Origin: Adiantum capillus-veneris
Lineage: Eukaryota; Streptophyta; Polypodiopsida; Polypodiales; Pteridaceae
Assembly (NCBI GenBank): GCA_014529385.2
Contig: CM043963.1
Span: 93,465,912-93,529,911 of the forward strand
Length of the DNA: 64,000 nt
Direction: 5' to 3'
Shown piece by piece: positions 56,458 through 64,000 of this stretch; position 1 is the first letter of the stretch; each line of letters starts with the position of its first letter. Under the pieces are notes generated by a model. It saw only the letters and a list, made by a program, of their open reading frames with translations, did not search any database and was not told the DNA's origin. Both the position numbers and the translations under genes were made by a program.

Positions 56458-56748
56458 GTGCTACCAACAGATCAAGAAATCAGTGTGCTAAAGCATCCTG
56501 ATGGTACAATCAAACAAAGAGCACAAAAGCTAAAAGATTTTGTCTTTGGAAGATATCAGCAAACCTCGACATCGGAAACCCTTGAGTTAATTACTCAAGA
56601 CCCAGCTCTTGCACAGCATATTGGTTTGAATTGCATTGATCTTCATATCATGGTAGAGCCAATCAGGGCTATGCATAGACACGATTGTTCAACCCATGCA
56701 CATAGTCCTCCTGGAGTACGCCATTTAGGAGGGGTGGAAGGGCACTAA
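56458..56748 (+). CDS. Gypsy-3 C-terminal ORF of unknown function
   Basis: It is an open 96-codon frame, probably continuous with the linker (the upstream codons read Q-S-K-V without a stop). The sequence includes LPTDQEISVLKHPDGTIKQR, a helical LKDFVFGRYQQT segment and ETLELITQDPALAQHIGLN. I do not recognise the fold. It ends 26 bp before the polypurine tract, so it is the last ORF of the element. Confidence 0.55.
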   Translation: MLPTDQEISVLKHPDGTIKQRAQKLKDFVFGRYQQTSTSETLELITQDPALAQHIGLNCIDLHIMVEPIRAMHRHDCSTHAHSPPGVRHLGGVEGH

Positions 56749-56774
56749 GTACTAAGTAATCAAGGGCAATGTTT

Positions 56775-56792
56775 GAAGAGGGAGGAAAAAGT
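56775..56792 (+). other. Gypsy-3 polypurine tract
   Basis: GAAGAGGGAGGAAAAAGT precedes a candidate LTR start TGATGTTAACGTG at 56794. It marks the 3' end of the internal region. Confidence 0.7.
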
Positions 56793-56793
56793 T

Positions 56794-58100
56794 TGATGTT
56801 AACGTGTGATTTTTTACAAAATTACCTAATAATGCCCTTATAATTCATCATCAAGGGAAAATTCACTGATAATATCTTCCCGATGAGTGTAAATAGTGTA
56901 TATACTATCAGAAAATCATAAAAAATAGTCCTTTTTTAGATATTTGTCATAATTTTTATAGATAATGAGGCTTAAAAAATAGAAAAATCCAACAAAAAAC
57001 AATAAACATGTGCTTTTCAAGAAATTTTCTTAATTGTTGGATTTTTACTCTACTTTTTTAAAGCATTTTGCTATTTTCTTTTATTTTTTAAAATAAACAG
57101 GTCAAAAATTAATAATAAATAGTAGGGAAGCCAGATGGAAAAACAAAAGACACGATGGTGATCAGAAAAACAAGGCCAACAAGCACAATTTTTTTTAAAA
57201 AAAATCAAAAGATGGAAGCGGAAAGCCTAAATTAAGCGGCCAGGCCCACTTTTGTAAAATTCTTGCAGAATGAGCTATAGGAATCGGATCAAGGAATTTT
57301 TTGAGTTTAACATAGATTTCACGGCCTAGTAGTACTAAACGGGGGAATCTAGGGAAAATTGGTTCGGGAAGTCCGGGTATAGATATCCAAGGTAGGCTAA
57401 AACCACCTCATTTCCACTTGGAGCCTTTGCAGAGAGAGATTTCGGCCTCTTTCGTGCGACTTTTCTGGAGCCCACAGTTGACCATTTTCAGTGTCGTCTC
57501 ACACGAGACATGAGGGGTAAGTTCTTTACTCGACAATAATCCAATTTGTACGGGCCGGTAACTAGTCTAAAGCCCAAGAAAAAAACCCTAGAAACGGAGC
57601 AATGCACGAAGACCTACACCCTAAAACTGACCAGAGCGGCCTGCCAGCTTGACCAAATCAGATGGGATTTGAACCATGGCATGCCCTTACATAATAGAAC
57701 CTTTCTATACCATCAGATGACCATTTGACTGGGGTCGAGGGGGTCCCCAATAGAAAAGTTAGGTTTTTGGCAAATGCCAGAATTCGACCTGACTCCATAG
57801 ATGGCTTGTTTATGAGGTCCATATACAATGTATATGATTGGTTTGGTGAAATCCATCAAACAAAGCCCTCAAAAAGTAGAAAATGGCTTGAAGGTTACAA
57901 AGCGTCAAATTTGACATACGGGGTCAAACTGACTCCAAATGAGCCAGAATTGGACAGAGTGCTTCAGGACTATGTTGCGGACAAGTCCAAAGCCTCAAAG
58001 TTGACCGACCAACCCAACAGATAGAGTAATCACAAAAAACGGTGATTTCAGAGTCGACAGAGCACAAAAGTGATGCCGGCATGATCAAACTTGACCAAAT
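56794..58100 (+). repeat. Probable Gypsy-3 3' LTR, right end undefined
   Basis: It starts TGATGTTAACGTGTG directly after the polypurine tract. AT-rich sequence with runs of A and T and short ORFs (57725-58024, no domain) follows. There is no second copy in the window, so the end is only a guess. Confidence 0.5.
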
Positions 58101-58439
58101 TCAATTTAGGACTTGTATTAGGTGTATTGAACATGTTTAGGTCAAAATTTGTAGGTTTTACAAAAAGCTTGAAACTCATTGGACATTCCAAATCCAACTA
58201 GCAATCATTGCCAAATTAATTGCTCATCTCCAATAGTTTAAATCATCCAAACCAATTTAGGTTTGTCATTTTTGTTTTGCATGGCTTCTCACCTTTGATT
58301 ATGACACTAGAAATTGTACACATCATTCAAATTTTTACCATATCCAATTGGCATACACATCAATGGTAATAAAATCATCCTCAATTGTATACAATGATGT
58401 GTTGTGTGTGTCAAGTGTGCACACCATTTTACCGAATTA
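58101..58439. other. Unassigned AT-rich DNA
   Basis: No ORF or element terminus was recognised. It may be the end of the Gypsy-3 LTR. Confidence 0.45.
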
Positions 58440-58620
58440 CACATGAGAAGGCCTCCTTATATAGATGTAACAAGGGAGCCTCTAAACTCCCATGTGTAAC
58501 CGTCCTTAGATAGCCAATTCCAAGTAGGCTCTCCCATGCTCCGATGTGTAGCCGCTTTTGAGTAGACAAGTCCTCCTAGAGCTCAACCCCACCACTAGCC
58601 AAGGAAATTGTTACCATATA
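58440..58620 (-). repeat. Relic of the solo-LTR family of 37530/39005
   Basis: 'aaggcctccttatatag', 'ccatgtgtaaccg', 'gatgtgtagccgc' and 'gagtagacaagtcc' occur in the same order and spacing as in 39305-39435 (the minus-oriented solo LTR). It is an older, diverged fragment of that family, without defined ends. Confidence 0.7.
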
Positions 58621-58688
58621 CATGTGGTAGTGATGTCTATGAGCACACATAGGACCGTTGGGGCATTTTTTCCTCAGTAGGAGATTTT

Positions 58689-58912
58689 CATTAGGTGAAA
58701 TTTGGACTCACAAAGGGACCCTTTAAGGAGTTTGACTTTACCTCTCTCTACCCAAACGGGTGCATGGATAAATTTTTGCAAACAAACTCCAAAGTTGGCG
58801 AAGGTTTGACAATTAGAATGTCCTCTTCAAGCTCTATCTACTAATGTATAGCACGCCATGAGATTCCTTATATTTTAGAAGATTCTTTCTTTTATTCACC
58901 TATGATGTGACA
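58689..58912 (-). repeat. Inverted partial LTR head-to-head with the Copia-4 5' LTR
   Basis: 58689-58888 is the near-perfect reverse complement of 58941-59143. Weaker homology continues to 58912, ending at the position equivalent to the LTR start. Four bases (attc) then separate it from the Copia-4 LTR start at 58917. It is therefore an antisense LTR fragment truncated on its left. The pair forms a roughly 220-bp stem. Confidence 0.88.
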
Positions 58913-58916
58913 ATTC

Positions 58917-59290
58917 TGTTGGAATCTAAGTGAATCCAAAAAAGAATCTTCTAAAATATGAGGAATCTCATGGCATGCTATATATCAGTAATAGATAGAG
59001 CTTGAAGAGGACATTCTAACTGTCAAACCTCCGTCAACTTTGGAGTTTTTTTGCAAAAATTTATCCATGCGTCCGTTTTGGTAGAGAGAGGTAAAGTCAA
59101 ACTGTTTAAAGGGCCCCTTTGTGAGTCCAAATTTCACCTAATGTCCCCCCGTGCATTATATATATGTCCATCATTCTAGGGCTATTTATCTTTCCATTAC
59201 ACACTAAGTAAAACACTCTCTATTGTGTTCCTTGAGCTTCCTTCATCTTCTCCAAGTTGTGTGTGTTTTCCTGCAACCCTAATTCCAACA
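58917..59290 (+). repeat. Copia-4 5' LTR (374 bp)
   Basis: It starts TGTTGGAATC and ends TAATTCCAACA. The terminal inverted repeat TGTTGGAAT / ATTCCAACA fixes both ends. TATATATAT at 59157-59165 is a plausible TATA box. The primer-binding site follows two bases later. Confidence 0.9.
59157..59165 (+). promoter_or_regulatory. TATA box in the Copia-4 LTR
   Basis: TATATATAT, 125 bp before the LTR end, in the usual place for the U3/R boundary. Confidence 0.6.
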
Positions 59291-59292
59291 AT

Positions 59293-59304
59293 TGGTATCA
59301 GAGC
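59293..59304 (+). other. Copia-4 primer-binding site
   Basis: TGGTATCAGAGC is the exact initiator tRNA-Met type. Confidence 0.95.
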
Positions 59305-59650
59305 AGGTTGCCTCCACTCGGGCTTAGTTGCCAGTAGCTCTAGCACAAGCCTGCTCACTTTCTTTGATTTCAGTGAGCTTTGGCAAGCGTTCGTAGGTTG
59401 ATTTTTTTTGGAAAAACGTGAAGAGCTTAGTCTGCTCAAATTTTTGATACAGGCTCATTTTGGCCTTCGTTTCCACTACATGCAGTACTGTGCAAGCCAT
59501 TTCATTATTTTGTGCAAAATTTTTGTCACTACCATTTTTTGCATAACAGGTCCCTTATAGTCTTCTATGATTTTTCTATATAGCACGCGTTGTTTCCGCT
59601 TTGGTTTCTCCTCTTTTTGGGCAGTTCTCACATCAGGTGCAGCTTTTACC

Positions 59651-60274
59651 ATGACTGCTGACAACAACACAGATGTGTTCAAGATGTTTGCTGCTAAGGA
59701 CAGATTGGATGGGGACAATTACCCTATGTGGGCTTATATGATGCAACATGTTCTTGTGTCAAAGGGTTTATGGAATATTGTGCAGGGCGTTGATGTACGT
59801 CCTGGTTCTGAGGATGTAGCCGATGTTGAGGATGTTGCAGGTCTTGCTGTTGTTAGAGTTGCTTTGCCTACAACTGAACAAGCTCATTGGGATGTAAATG
59901 ATGCACAGGCTCATGCATTGATTGCATTGTCTATGAAGCGCACAATTACTCCCCACATTTGTTGAGCAAAATCTGCAAAACAGGTTTGGGATATTCTGGC
60001 TGGTCTTTATGCAAGCCGCAATGAGGAAAAAATTGCATTGCTCCGTAAAGATCTAGAGACGAAGAGTATGCATGAGAGAGATTCTATGGACACTTTCCTT
60101 GCTCGTGTCAATGATATCAATGAGAATCTTATTTCTCTAGTGAAAGTAATTTTTGACAATTCCCTTATGCAGACTGTTCTTGATGCCTTGCCAGATTCTT
60201 ACCAAACTTTTAATAGTACTTGGAGACTTATGACCCAAGGAAATCGTGAAGTTCTCAAGTTTGATGCATTATGA
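59651..60274 (+). pseudogene. Copia-4 gag
   Basis: It starts at M-T-A-D-N-N-T-D-V-F-K-M-F (59651). The gag domain follows: L-D-G-D-N-Y-P-M-W-A-Y-M-M-Q-H-V-L-V-S-K-G-L-W, DAQAHALIALSMKR. After a TGA at 59963 the same frame resumes: KQVWDILAGLYASR, ALLRKDLETKSMHERDSMD, FDNSLMQTVLDALPDSYQTF. This is the copia UBN2-type gag. A single stop and a terminal stop at 60272 separate it from the zinc knuckle. Confidence 0.88.
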
Positions 60275-60413
60275 ACATTGCTATTTTGCAAGAGTTGCTT
60301 TCCAGAAGAAACATGACTAAACAACGTGCAGTTGAATAGGCCTTTATTGTTGCTCAAAGAAATGGTGGTAACAGTAATGAGCCACTTCTCATGGTTCTTC
60401 TACGAGTGGAAAA

Positions 60414-60734
60414 TTGCATGTTCCTAATGATTCTGCTAGAAATAATTCATCTGGAAATGTTGGTGATAAGGGAGAAAAGAAGATGTGTTTCCATTATTGC
60501 AAAACTAATGATCACTTGATCAAGCAGTGTTCTAAGTTGAAGGCCAAAGAGGCAAAGAAGAAAGAGGGTGGTTCCACTGCCAATGTTGGTTCCACTACAA
60601 ATGAAGCTATTGTTGAGTCCTCTGTGAAAGGATCCTGTGATGTTGATGTTGATGCAGAATGGGCTTTTAATGCAGACTGCTGTACCTATAATTCTGTTGT
60701 CCATGATGCATGCATTTCATTTGTTGCAGATTGA
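60414..60734 (+). pseudogene. Copia-4 zinc knuckle region
   Basis: M-C-F-H-Y-C-K-T-N-D-H-L-I-K-Q-C: the C-x4-H-x4-C part is canonical, but the first Cys pair is spaced C-x3-C. A Lys-rich linker (AKEAKKKEGG) and an unrecognised Asp/Val stretch follow. The frame stops at 60732, just before the protease. Confidence 0.8.
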
Positions 60735-61139
60735 CATGTGTGGCATTTTGACAGTGGTGCTACAAAGCACATTACCTCACATCATGATTTGTTCACCTCT
60801 CTTGAGTCTGTCCCTCACGAGAATTCAGTTACTTCTGCCAACAATGCCTCTTATCTAGTTCAGAGAGTTTGAAAGATTGTGCTTATTGCTGCAAATGGTA
60901 GTTCTTTGACACTTGTTGATGCACTTTATGTACTTGGGATCAAGAATAATCTTTTGTTTGTATCTACACTTGCTAGACTTGGTCTTGTAGTAAAATGTGT
61001 GAATGACAGATGTATAGATACATGATCTCAATTTCGGTGATGAAATTGTTGCATCTAGAATTTTATGGCGTGGGCTGTATAAGATCACTTGTATGACAAG
61101 TGTGGGTAGAATTTTGCAAATGCAGTTGTGGATTCAAAG
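60735..61139 (+). pseudogene. Copia-4 protease
   Basis: W-H-F-D-S-G-A-T-K-H-I-T-S-H-H-D-L-F (about 60741-60794) has the intact D-S-G-A. Then SVTSANNASYL, IVLIAANGSSLTLVDALYVLGIKNNLLFVSTLARLGLVVK, the copia protease C-terminal pattern (L.DVLYVP....NLLSV..L). Stops occur near 60870 and 61024. Confidence 0.86.
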
Positions 61140-61860
61140 GCTATTTGAGATATAAAACCTTGTCATGCATGTTTTAATCATCTAAATTTTGCCAGTTTAC
61201 TACGTTTGCAGAAATCTAATATGGTTGCTTCTTTGACGCCTCTTGAAGAACCTGTCAAACATGTTTGTGAAGGCTATATTTTGGGTAAGATCTAATGTTC
61301 AACGTTTCCAAAGGATGGTTCAGTTACGGCCACATGCAAGTTGCAGCTTGTGCACAGTAATGTTTGTGGGCCCGTGCAAACTCCGTCCTCAGGAAATTAC
61401 CTTTACTTTGTGACTTTCATTGATGATTACTCTAGGCATGCATGGGTATTTTTGCTTAAAGAAAATCTTGAAGTATTTATGTGCTTCAACACTTTCTCGC
61501 TATGGCTGAAAATGTCTCAAAATATACTATGGGCACCCTCCATTCCGATTGAGGGGGGAAGTATATGTCTCATGAATTTAATGCATTTCTGGCTAGTCAT
61601 GGGATAATATACCAATGTAAAGTGCCTTATATGCCTCAACAAAACAGTGTTGCTGAGAGGAAAACTAGGTCGCGTTTGGAAATGGCACGATGATGTATGG
61701 TCAAAAGTCAAGCTTTTCCGCATTCTTTTTGGCTTGAGATCATCATGTATGCCACTTATGTACTAAACGAGTGTCCTACAAAATCTTTGCGGTCTATTAC
61801 TCCATATGAAGCATGGCATTATAGAAAGCCTTCTATTGAGCACATGCGTGTTTTTGTTGG
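61140..61860 (+). pseudogene. Copia-4 integrase
   Basis: GAG-pre-integrase: CHACFNHLNFASLL (the W-H-x-R-L-G-H block with changes) and a C-E-G-Y-I-L-G-K segment. Core: LQLVHSNVCGPVQTPSSGNY, LYFVTFIDDYSRHAWVFLLK (61341-61470; Asn replaces the first catalytic Asp of H-S-D). Further frames contain SDRGG-like remnants and ERKTRS-type remnants near 61640. The ORF 61697-61975 gives AFPHSFWLEIIMYATYVLNECPTKSLRSITPYEAWHYRKPSIEHMRVF. Coding is then interrupted at about 61860. Confidence 0.85.
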
Positions 61861-62108
61861 GTTTCAAGACCAGTTGTCTCGGTCGAGCCCGCGTGGGAAC
61901 TGGTCTCATATTGCATGTAGATCAACTCGAGTCCCTTTTCTAGTGTGCATGGCCAGTTTGGCTATATATATGTAAGGCTCCTTTTTCTTGAATCTTTGCT
62001 AAGTGTCAAATTATCTCTCTCGCTCTCGTTATGCAGTCTTCCTCTCGCCATCGCTTGCCAAAGGTGGCACCCACCATAAGCCTCAAACCCTTCAGTTTTT
62101 AGCTGTTT
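61860..62108. other. Insertion of about 245 bp in the Copia-4 integrase C-terminal region
   Basis: The conserved integrase-end block is split between H-M-R-V-F (61842-61856) and the Y-G-L-V-P segment that resumes at about 62113. The intervening sequence matches nothing else in the window. It holds 'gtctcggtcgagcccgcgtgggaactgg' and a pyrimidine-rich stretch ending ttatgcag. No clear duplication flanks it. It could be a SINE, a filler or a rearranged fragment. Confidence 0.6.
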
Positions 62109-62109
62109 G

Positions 62110-62963
62110 ACATATGGTTTGGTGCCACAAACACATCATAGAAAATTGGATGATAAGGCTGTCAAATGTATTTTTGTTGGTTATAGTGCTGAAAGCAAAG
62201 GTTACAAGTTGTATCATCCATAAACAAAGCGTATTCTGGTTTCACAGGATATTGTGTTTATGGAATATTATTTTCATCCTTTATTTTCATCTACTAGAGA
62301 CAGTAATGTAAGCTCACGAAACATTTATGACACTTTGTTGCCTTTTTTTAGTGGTGGAAGTACGAATGTAAATTCCAATGAGGAAAATGTACAACCTATG
62401 GGGGTTTCTAAAAATGTTACAGATCATCCTATTACTAATGCAGATGTACATGATGTACTTGATAAGGAAACGGCTGAGATTGAGCAGCAGGCTAGAGTTA
62501 TGTCTAAATGGTTGGTGCATACTTTGTGTGATAGTAAATTGGATGCACCTTTGTCTAGTTGTACTCGTTCAGGATCTCGCCATGCATCTCATGCATCAGA
62601 TTGTTATGCTTTGGCTATGTCTAGCTTACATGATGTTGGGGAACCTCTGTCTTTTGATGAAGCACAAAATCCAAACAATTGGATGACTGCCATGCAATTA
62701 AAATATGATGCACTTATAGAAAATTACACATGGGCTTTATGTGATTTGCCTCCTCGCAAAAAGACCATTTGTACAAAGTGGTTTTACAAGTTGAAACGCA
62801 AGTCAGATGGTGAGATTGATCGCTATAAGGCTTGACTTGTTGCAAAGGGTTATGCATAGCAAAAAGGCATAGATTATGAAGAGACTTTTGCTCCCACTTG
62901 TCGTATGACTACTGTGCGTTTTCTATGTGCATTGGCAGTTCATTTTGGTTGGGATGTACATCA
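62110..62963 (+). pseudogene. Copia-4 integrase C-terminus, linker and RT N-terminus
   Basis: KLDDKAVKCIFVGYSAESKG, YKLYHP.TKRILVSQDIVFME (copia integrase end) precede a long linker (62300-62560) with SRSGSRHASHASDCYALAMS. RT begins EPLSFDEAQNPNNWMTAMQL, LIENYTWALCDLPPRKKTIC, TKWFYKLKRKSDGEIDRYKA, then after TGA (62833) LVAKGYA.QKGIDYEETFAP and VRFLCALAVHFGWDVH. Coding is interrupted at 62964 by a DNA transposon and resumes at 63737 exactly in register. Confidence 0.9.
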
Positions 62964-63736
62964 CCCGTGGGATTCACTCTATATAAAAAATGGGTCGCCA
63001 CCTGCAAGCAAACAACTTTGATAAAACCCCTACATACAACTCATATTAGGGAACATGACCCCCCTTTTTACGCTTATATGAAAATCAATGAAAAAATTTA
63101 TCATACCCCTATCTTACATTAAAATTTAGGTCTCACATTATCTAATTGAGTAAAACTAGTCAAAGAGCGACTAGCGTAGTGACTGGCAACATACTAAGGA
63201 ACCACTTATGTTGATAACTAGATATACCCTCAATGTGTCTTATTTTGACTTTCAAACTATGTACCCGCTTAACTTGCACTCTAGCTACTTGTCCAATTCT
63301 ACCCCATCTAAATTACTCAAAAAACATGGTCATAAAGTTGTGCTAGGTTCTTCGTGTAAATTTGCATCTATACAAACTCTTTATAGATTCATCCCTCAAG
63401 AAATGAACTATAATCACAAAACGAGCAATTGATACAAATCAGTGTTAGTTCTTGCATGGATCTTTGTAGCTGTTAACTCAAAAGTTCAAGGGCAGACTCT
63501 TTTGGGAAGCCATAATTTTGAAACACAAAAACTTCCTCTCATTTTTCCCTTTTCTCCCTCCCCCCCCCCCCCAAACCAATAAACATGATACCTCTTCCAT
63601 TATTTTTATGCTTGGGAGAAAAATTATTGGGGGCCTACCCCTAACTTATACGCTTATGTAACTTATAGAAAAAAACCCTCCCTTGCACTTACATGGTGCG
63701 GTAATTTTTCCATGGTGAATCCCCCAGGGTACATCA
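62956..63736. mobile_element. 765-bp non-autonomous DNA transposon in the Copia-4 RT
   Basis: The insertion 62964-63728 is flanked by 8-bp duplications GTACATCA (62956-62963 and 63729-63736). Its ends are imperfect inverted repeats: CCCGTGGGATTCAC on the left, GTGAATCCCCCAGGG on the right. The RT reading frame is continuous across the duplication if the insert is skipped. An 8-bp duplication suggests hAT, although the terminus is not a clear CAGGG type; Mutator-like is the alternative. It has no transposase ORF. A poly-C run is at 63560-63573. Confidence 0.88.
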
Positions 63737-64000
63737 ATTAGACATTGTTAGTGCTTTCTTGAATGGTGAAATATTTGAGGAAGTTTATGTAACGCAGCCT
63801 TGTGGTTTTTTCAAGAAAGCACAAGAGGATAAGGTGTGCAAATGTAACAAAGCTTTGTATGGGTTGAAGCAATATCCTCGTGCTTGGTATGAGAAGGCTG
63901 ACACTCATTTGGTCAAACAAGGCTTTCGTAACAGTCCAACAGAAATTACATTGTATGTAAAGCGTGAGGGCGATATATTTCTCATTATCGTTCTTTATGT
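63737..64000 (+). pseudogene. Copia-4 RT continuation to the window edge
   Basis: L-D-I-V-S-A-F-L-N-G-E-I-F-E-E-V-Y-V-T-Q-P-C-G-F, VCKCNKALYGLKQYPRAWYEK and REGDIFLIIVLYV follow. The last residues, with the next two expected to be Asp, lead to the catalytic box, which lies beyond the edge. Open throughout; this is the best preserved copia RT here. Confidence 0.9.

Larger units (their letters stand above)
49764..56793 (+). mobile_element. Gypsy-3, Tat-like element with a second protease after integrase
   Basis: Plus-strand order: gag zinc knuckle, long linker, protease, acidic linker, RT, RNase H, two HHCC-like modules, integrase core and C-terminus, second retropepsin, W-V-P-K linker, C-terminal ORF, polypurine tract, LTR. 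The 5' LTR and capsid region are missing, and the left end is fused to Tat-2 integrase. The post-integrase region (55512-56748, about 1.2 kb) is not part of a standard gypsy. Frames are broken, but long stretches are well preserved. Confidence 0.83.
58917..64000 (+). mobile_element. Copia-4, Ty1/copia element running off the right edge
   Basis: 5' LTR 58917-59290, initiator-Met primer-binding site, then gag, protease, integrase and RT in order, all plus strand. Stops and frameshifts are moderate. Two insertions disrupt pol: an unidentified segment of about 245 bp (61860-62108) and a 765-bp DNA transposon (62964-63728). RNase H and the 3' LTR lie beyond the window. Confidence 0.9.

Noticed and set aside
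58689-59143. A 455-bp inverted repeat first read as a foldback MITE
   Set aside because: The right arm is part of the Copia-4 LTR, whose ends are fixed by TGTTGGAAT/ATTCCAACA and the primer-binding site. The left arm is an antisense LTR fragment, not a transposon arm.
58396-59290. A longer Copia-4 LTR starting at TGTTGTGTGTG (58396)
   Set aside because: It would contain an antisense relic of another LTR family and the inverted LTR arm. The 58917 start gives matching terminal inverted repeats.
61975-62030. A GT...AG intron in the Copia-4 insert (gtaaggctcc to ttatgcag)
   Set aside because: Splice-like ends occur by chance, the flanking sequence is not coding on the left, and removing it would not join integrase blocks.
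63560-63573. Poly-C run as a regulatory element
   Set aside because: A homopolymer inside a non-autonomous transposon. Its length is also prone to sequencing error.

Overview
This is plant nuclear DNA made almost entirely of nested, decayed LTR retrotransposons. No host gene, rRNA gene or intact tRNA gene was recognised. The evidence is three primer-binding sites of the plant initiator-Met type (TGGTATCAGAGC at 20467, 30267 and 59293, plus a one-base variant at 5273), plant Ty3/gypsy lineages (a chromovirus, and Tat-like elements with an extra RNase H), Ty1/copia elements, and (GA/CT)n tracts up to about 110 bp long. A vascular plant with a large genome is likely. A fern or lycophyte is possible, but the sequence does not settle it.

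Layout. 1-3734: unassigned DNA with two local repeat arrays. 3735-14622: one chromovirus insertion with 5-bp target duplications (ATTGT). Its reverse transcriptase is interrupted by an inverted, 5'-truncated element of the same family, so it reads LTR, gag, PR, half RT, inverted LTR, INT/chromodomain, RNase H, RT, PR, LTR. 14623-18137: unassigned DNA with two GA tracts, a tRNA-like sequence and a perfect 21-bp hairpin. 18138-18420: end of a minus-strand copia. About 19223-33772: a Tat-like gypsy element (Tat-1). A complete non-autonomous copia (Copia-1, duplication TGAGT) sits in its 5' LTR. A 3'-truncated sister (Copia-2) separates its integrase from its 3' LTR. 34220-36800: a minus-strand Tork-like copia. 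37148-45218: a minus-strand non-autonomous gypsy with 2.2-kb LTRs and no pol, one LTR carrying two solo copia LTRs. 45219-46140: CT-rich DNA. 46141-49763: Tat-2, cut inside integrase and joined directly to the gag zinc knuckle of another gypsy (Gypsy-3, 49764-56793 plus a 3' LTR). 58440-58912: LTR relics. 58917-64000: copia Copia-4, running off the window, with a 765-bp DNA transposon inside its RT.

Most interesting signals. Gypsy-3 has an ordinary protease before RT and a second, clearly recognisable retropepsin domain after integrase, followed by a linker with repeated W-V-P-K motifs and a C-terminal ORF. It also has two zinc-finger-like modules before the integrase core. Both Tat elements have D-G-G/A in place of the usual D-S/T-G in the protease active site. 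Copia-1 and Copia-2 form a compact gag-only family with tiny LTRs and a conserved leader module of about 155 bp, single in one copy and tandem in the other. The chromovirus composite has both internal joints at LTR termini.

All coding regions carry stops or frameshifts, so nothing here appears competent for transposition.
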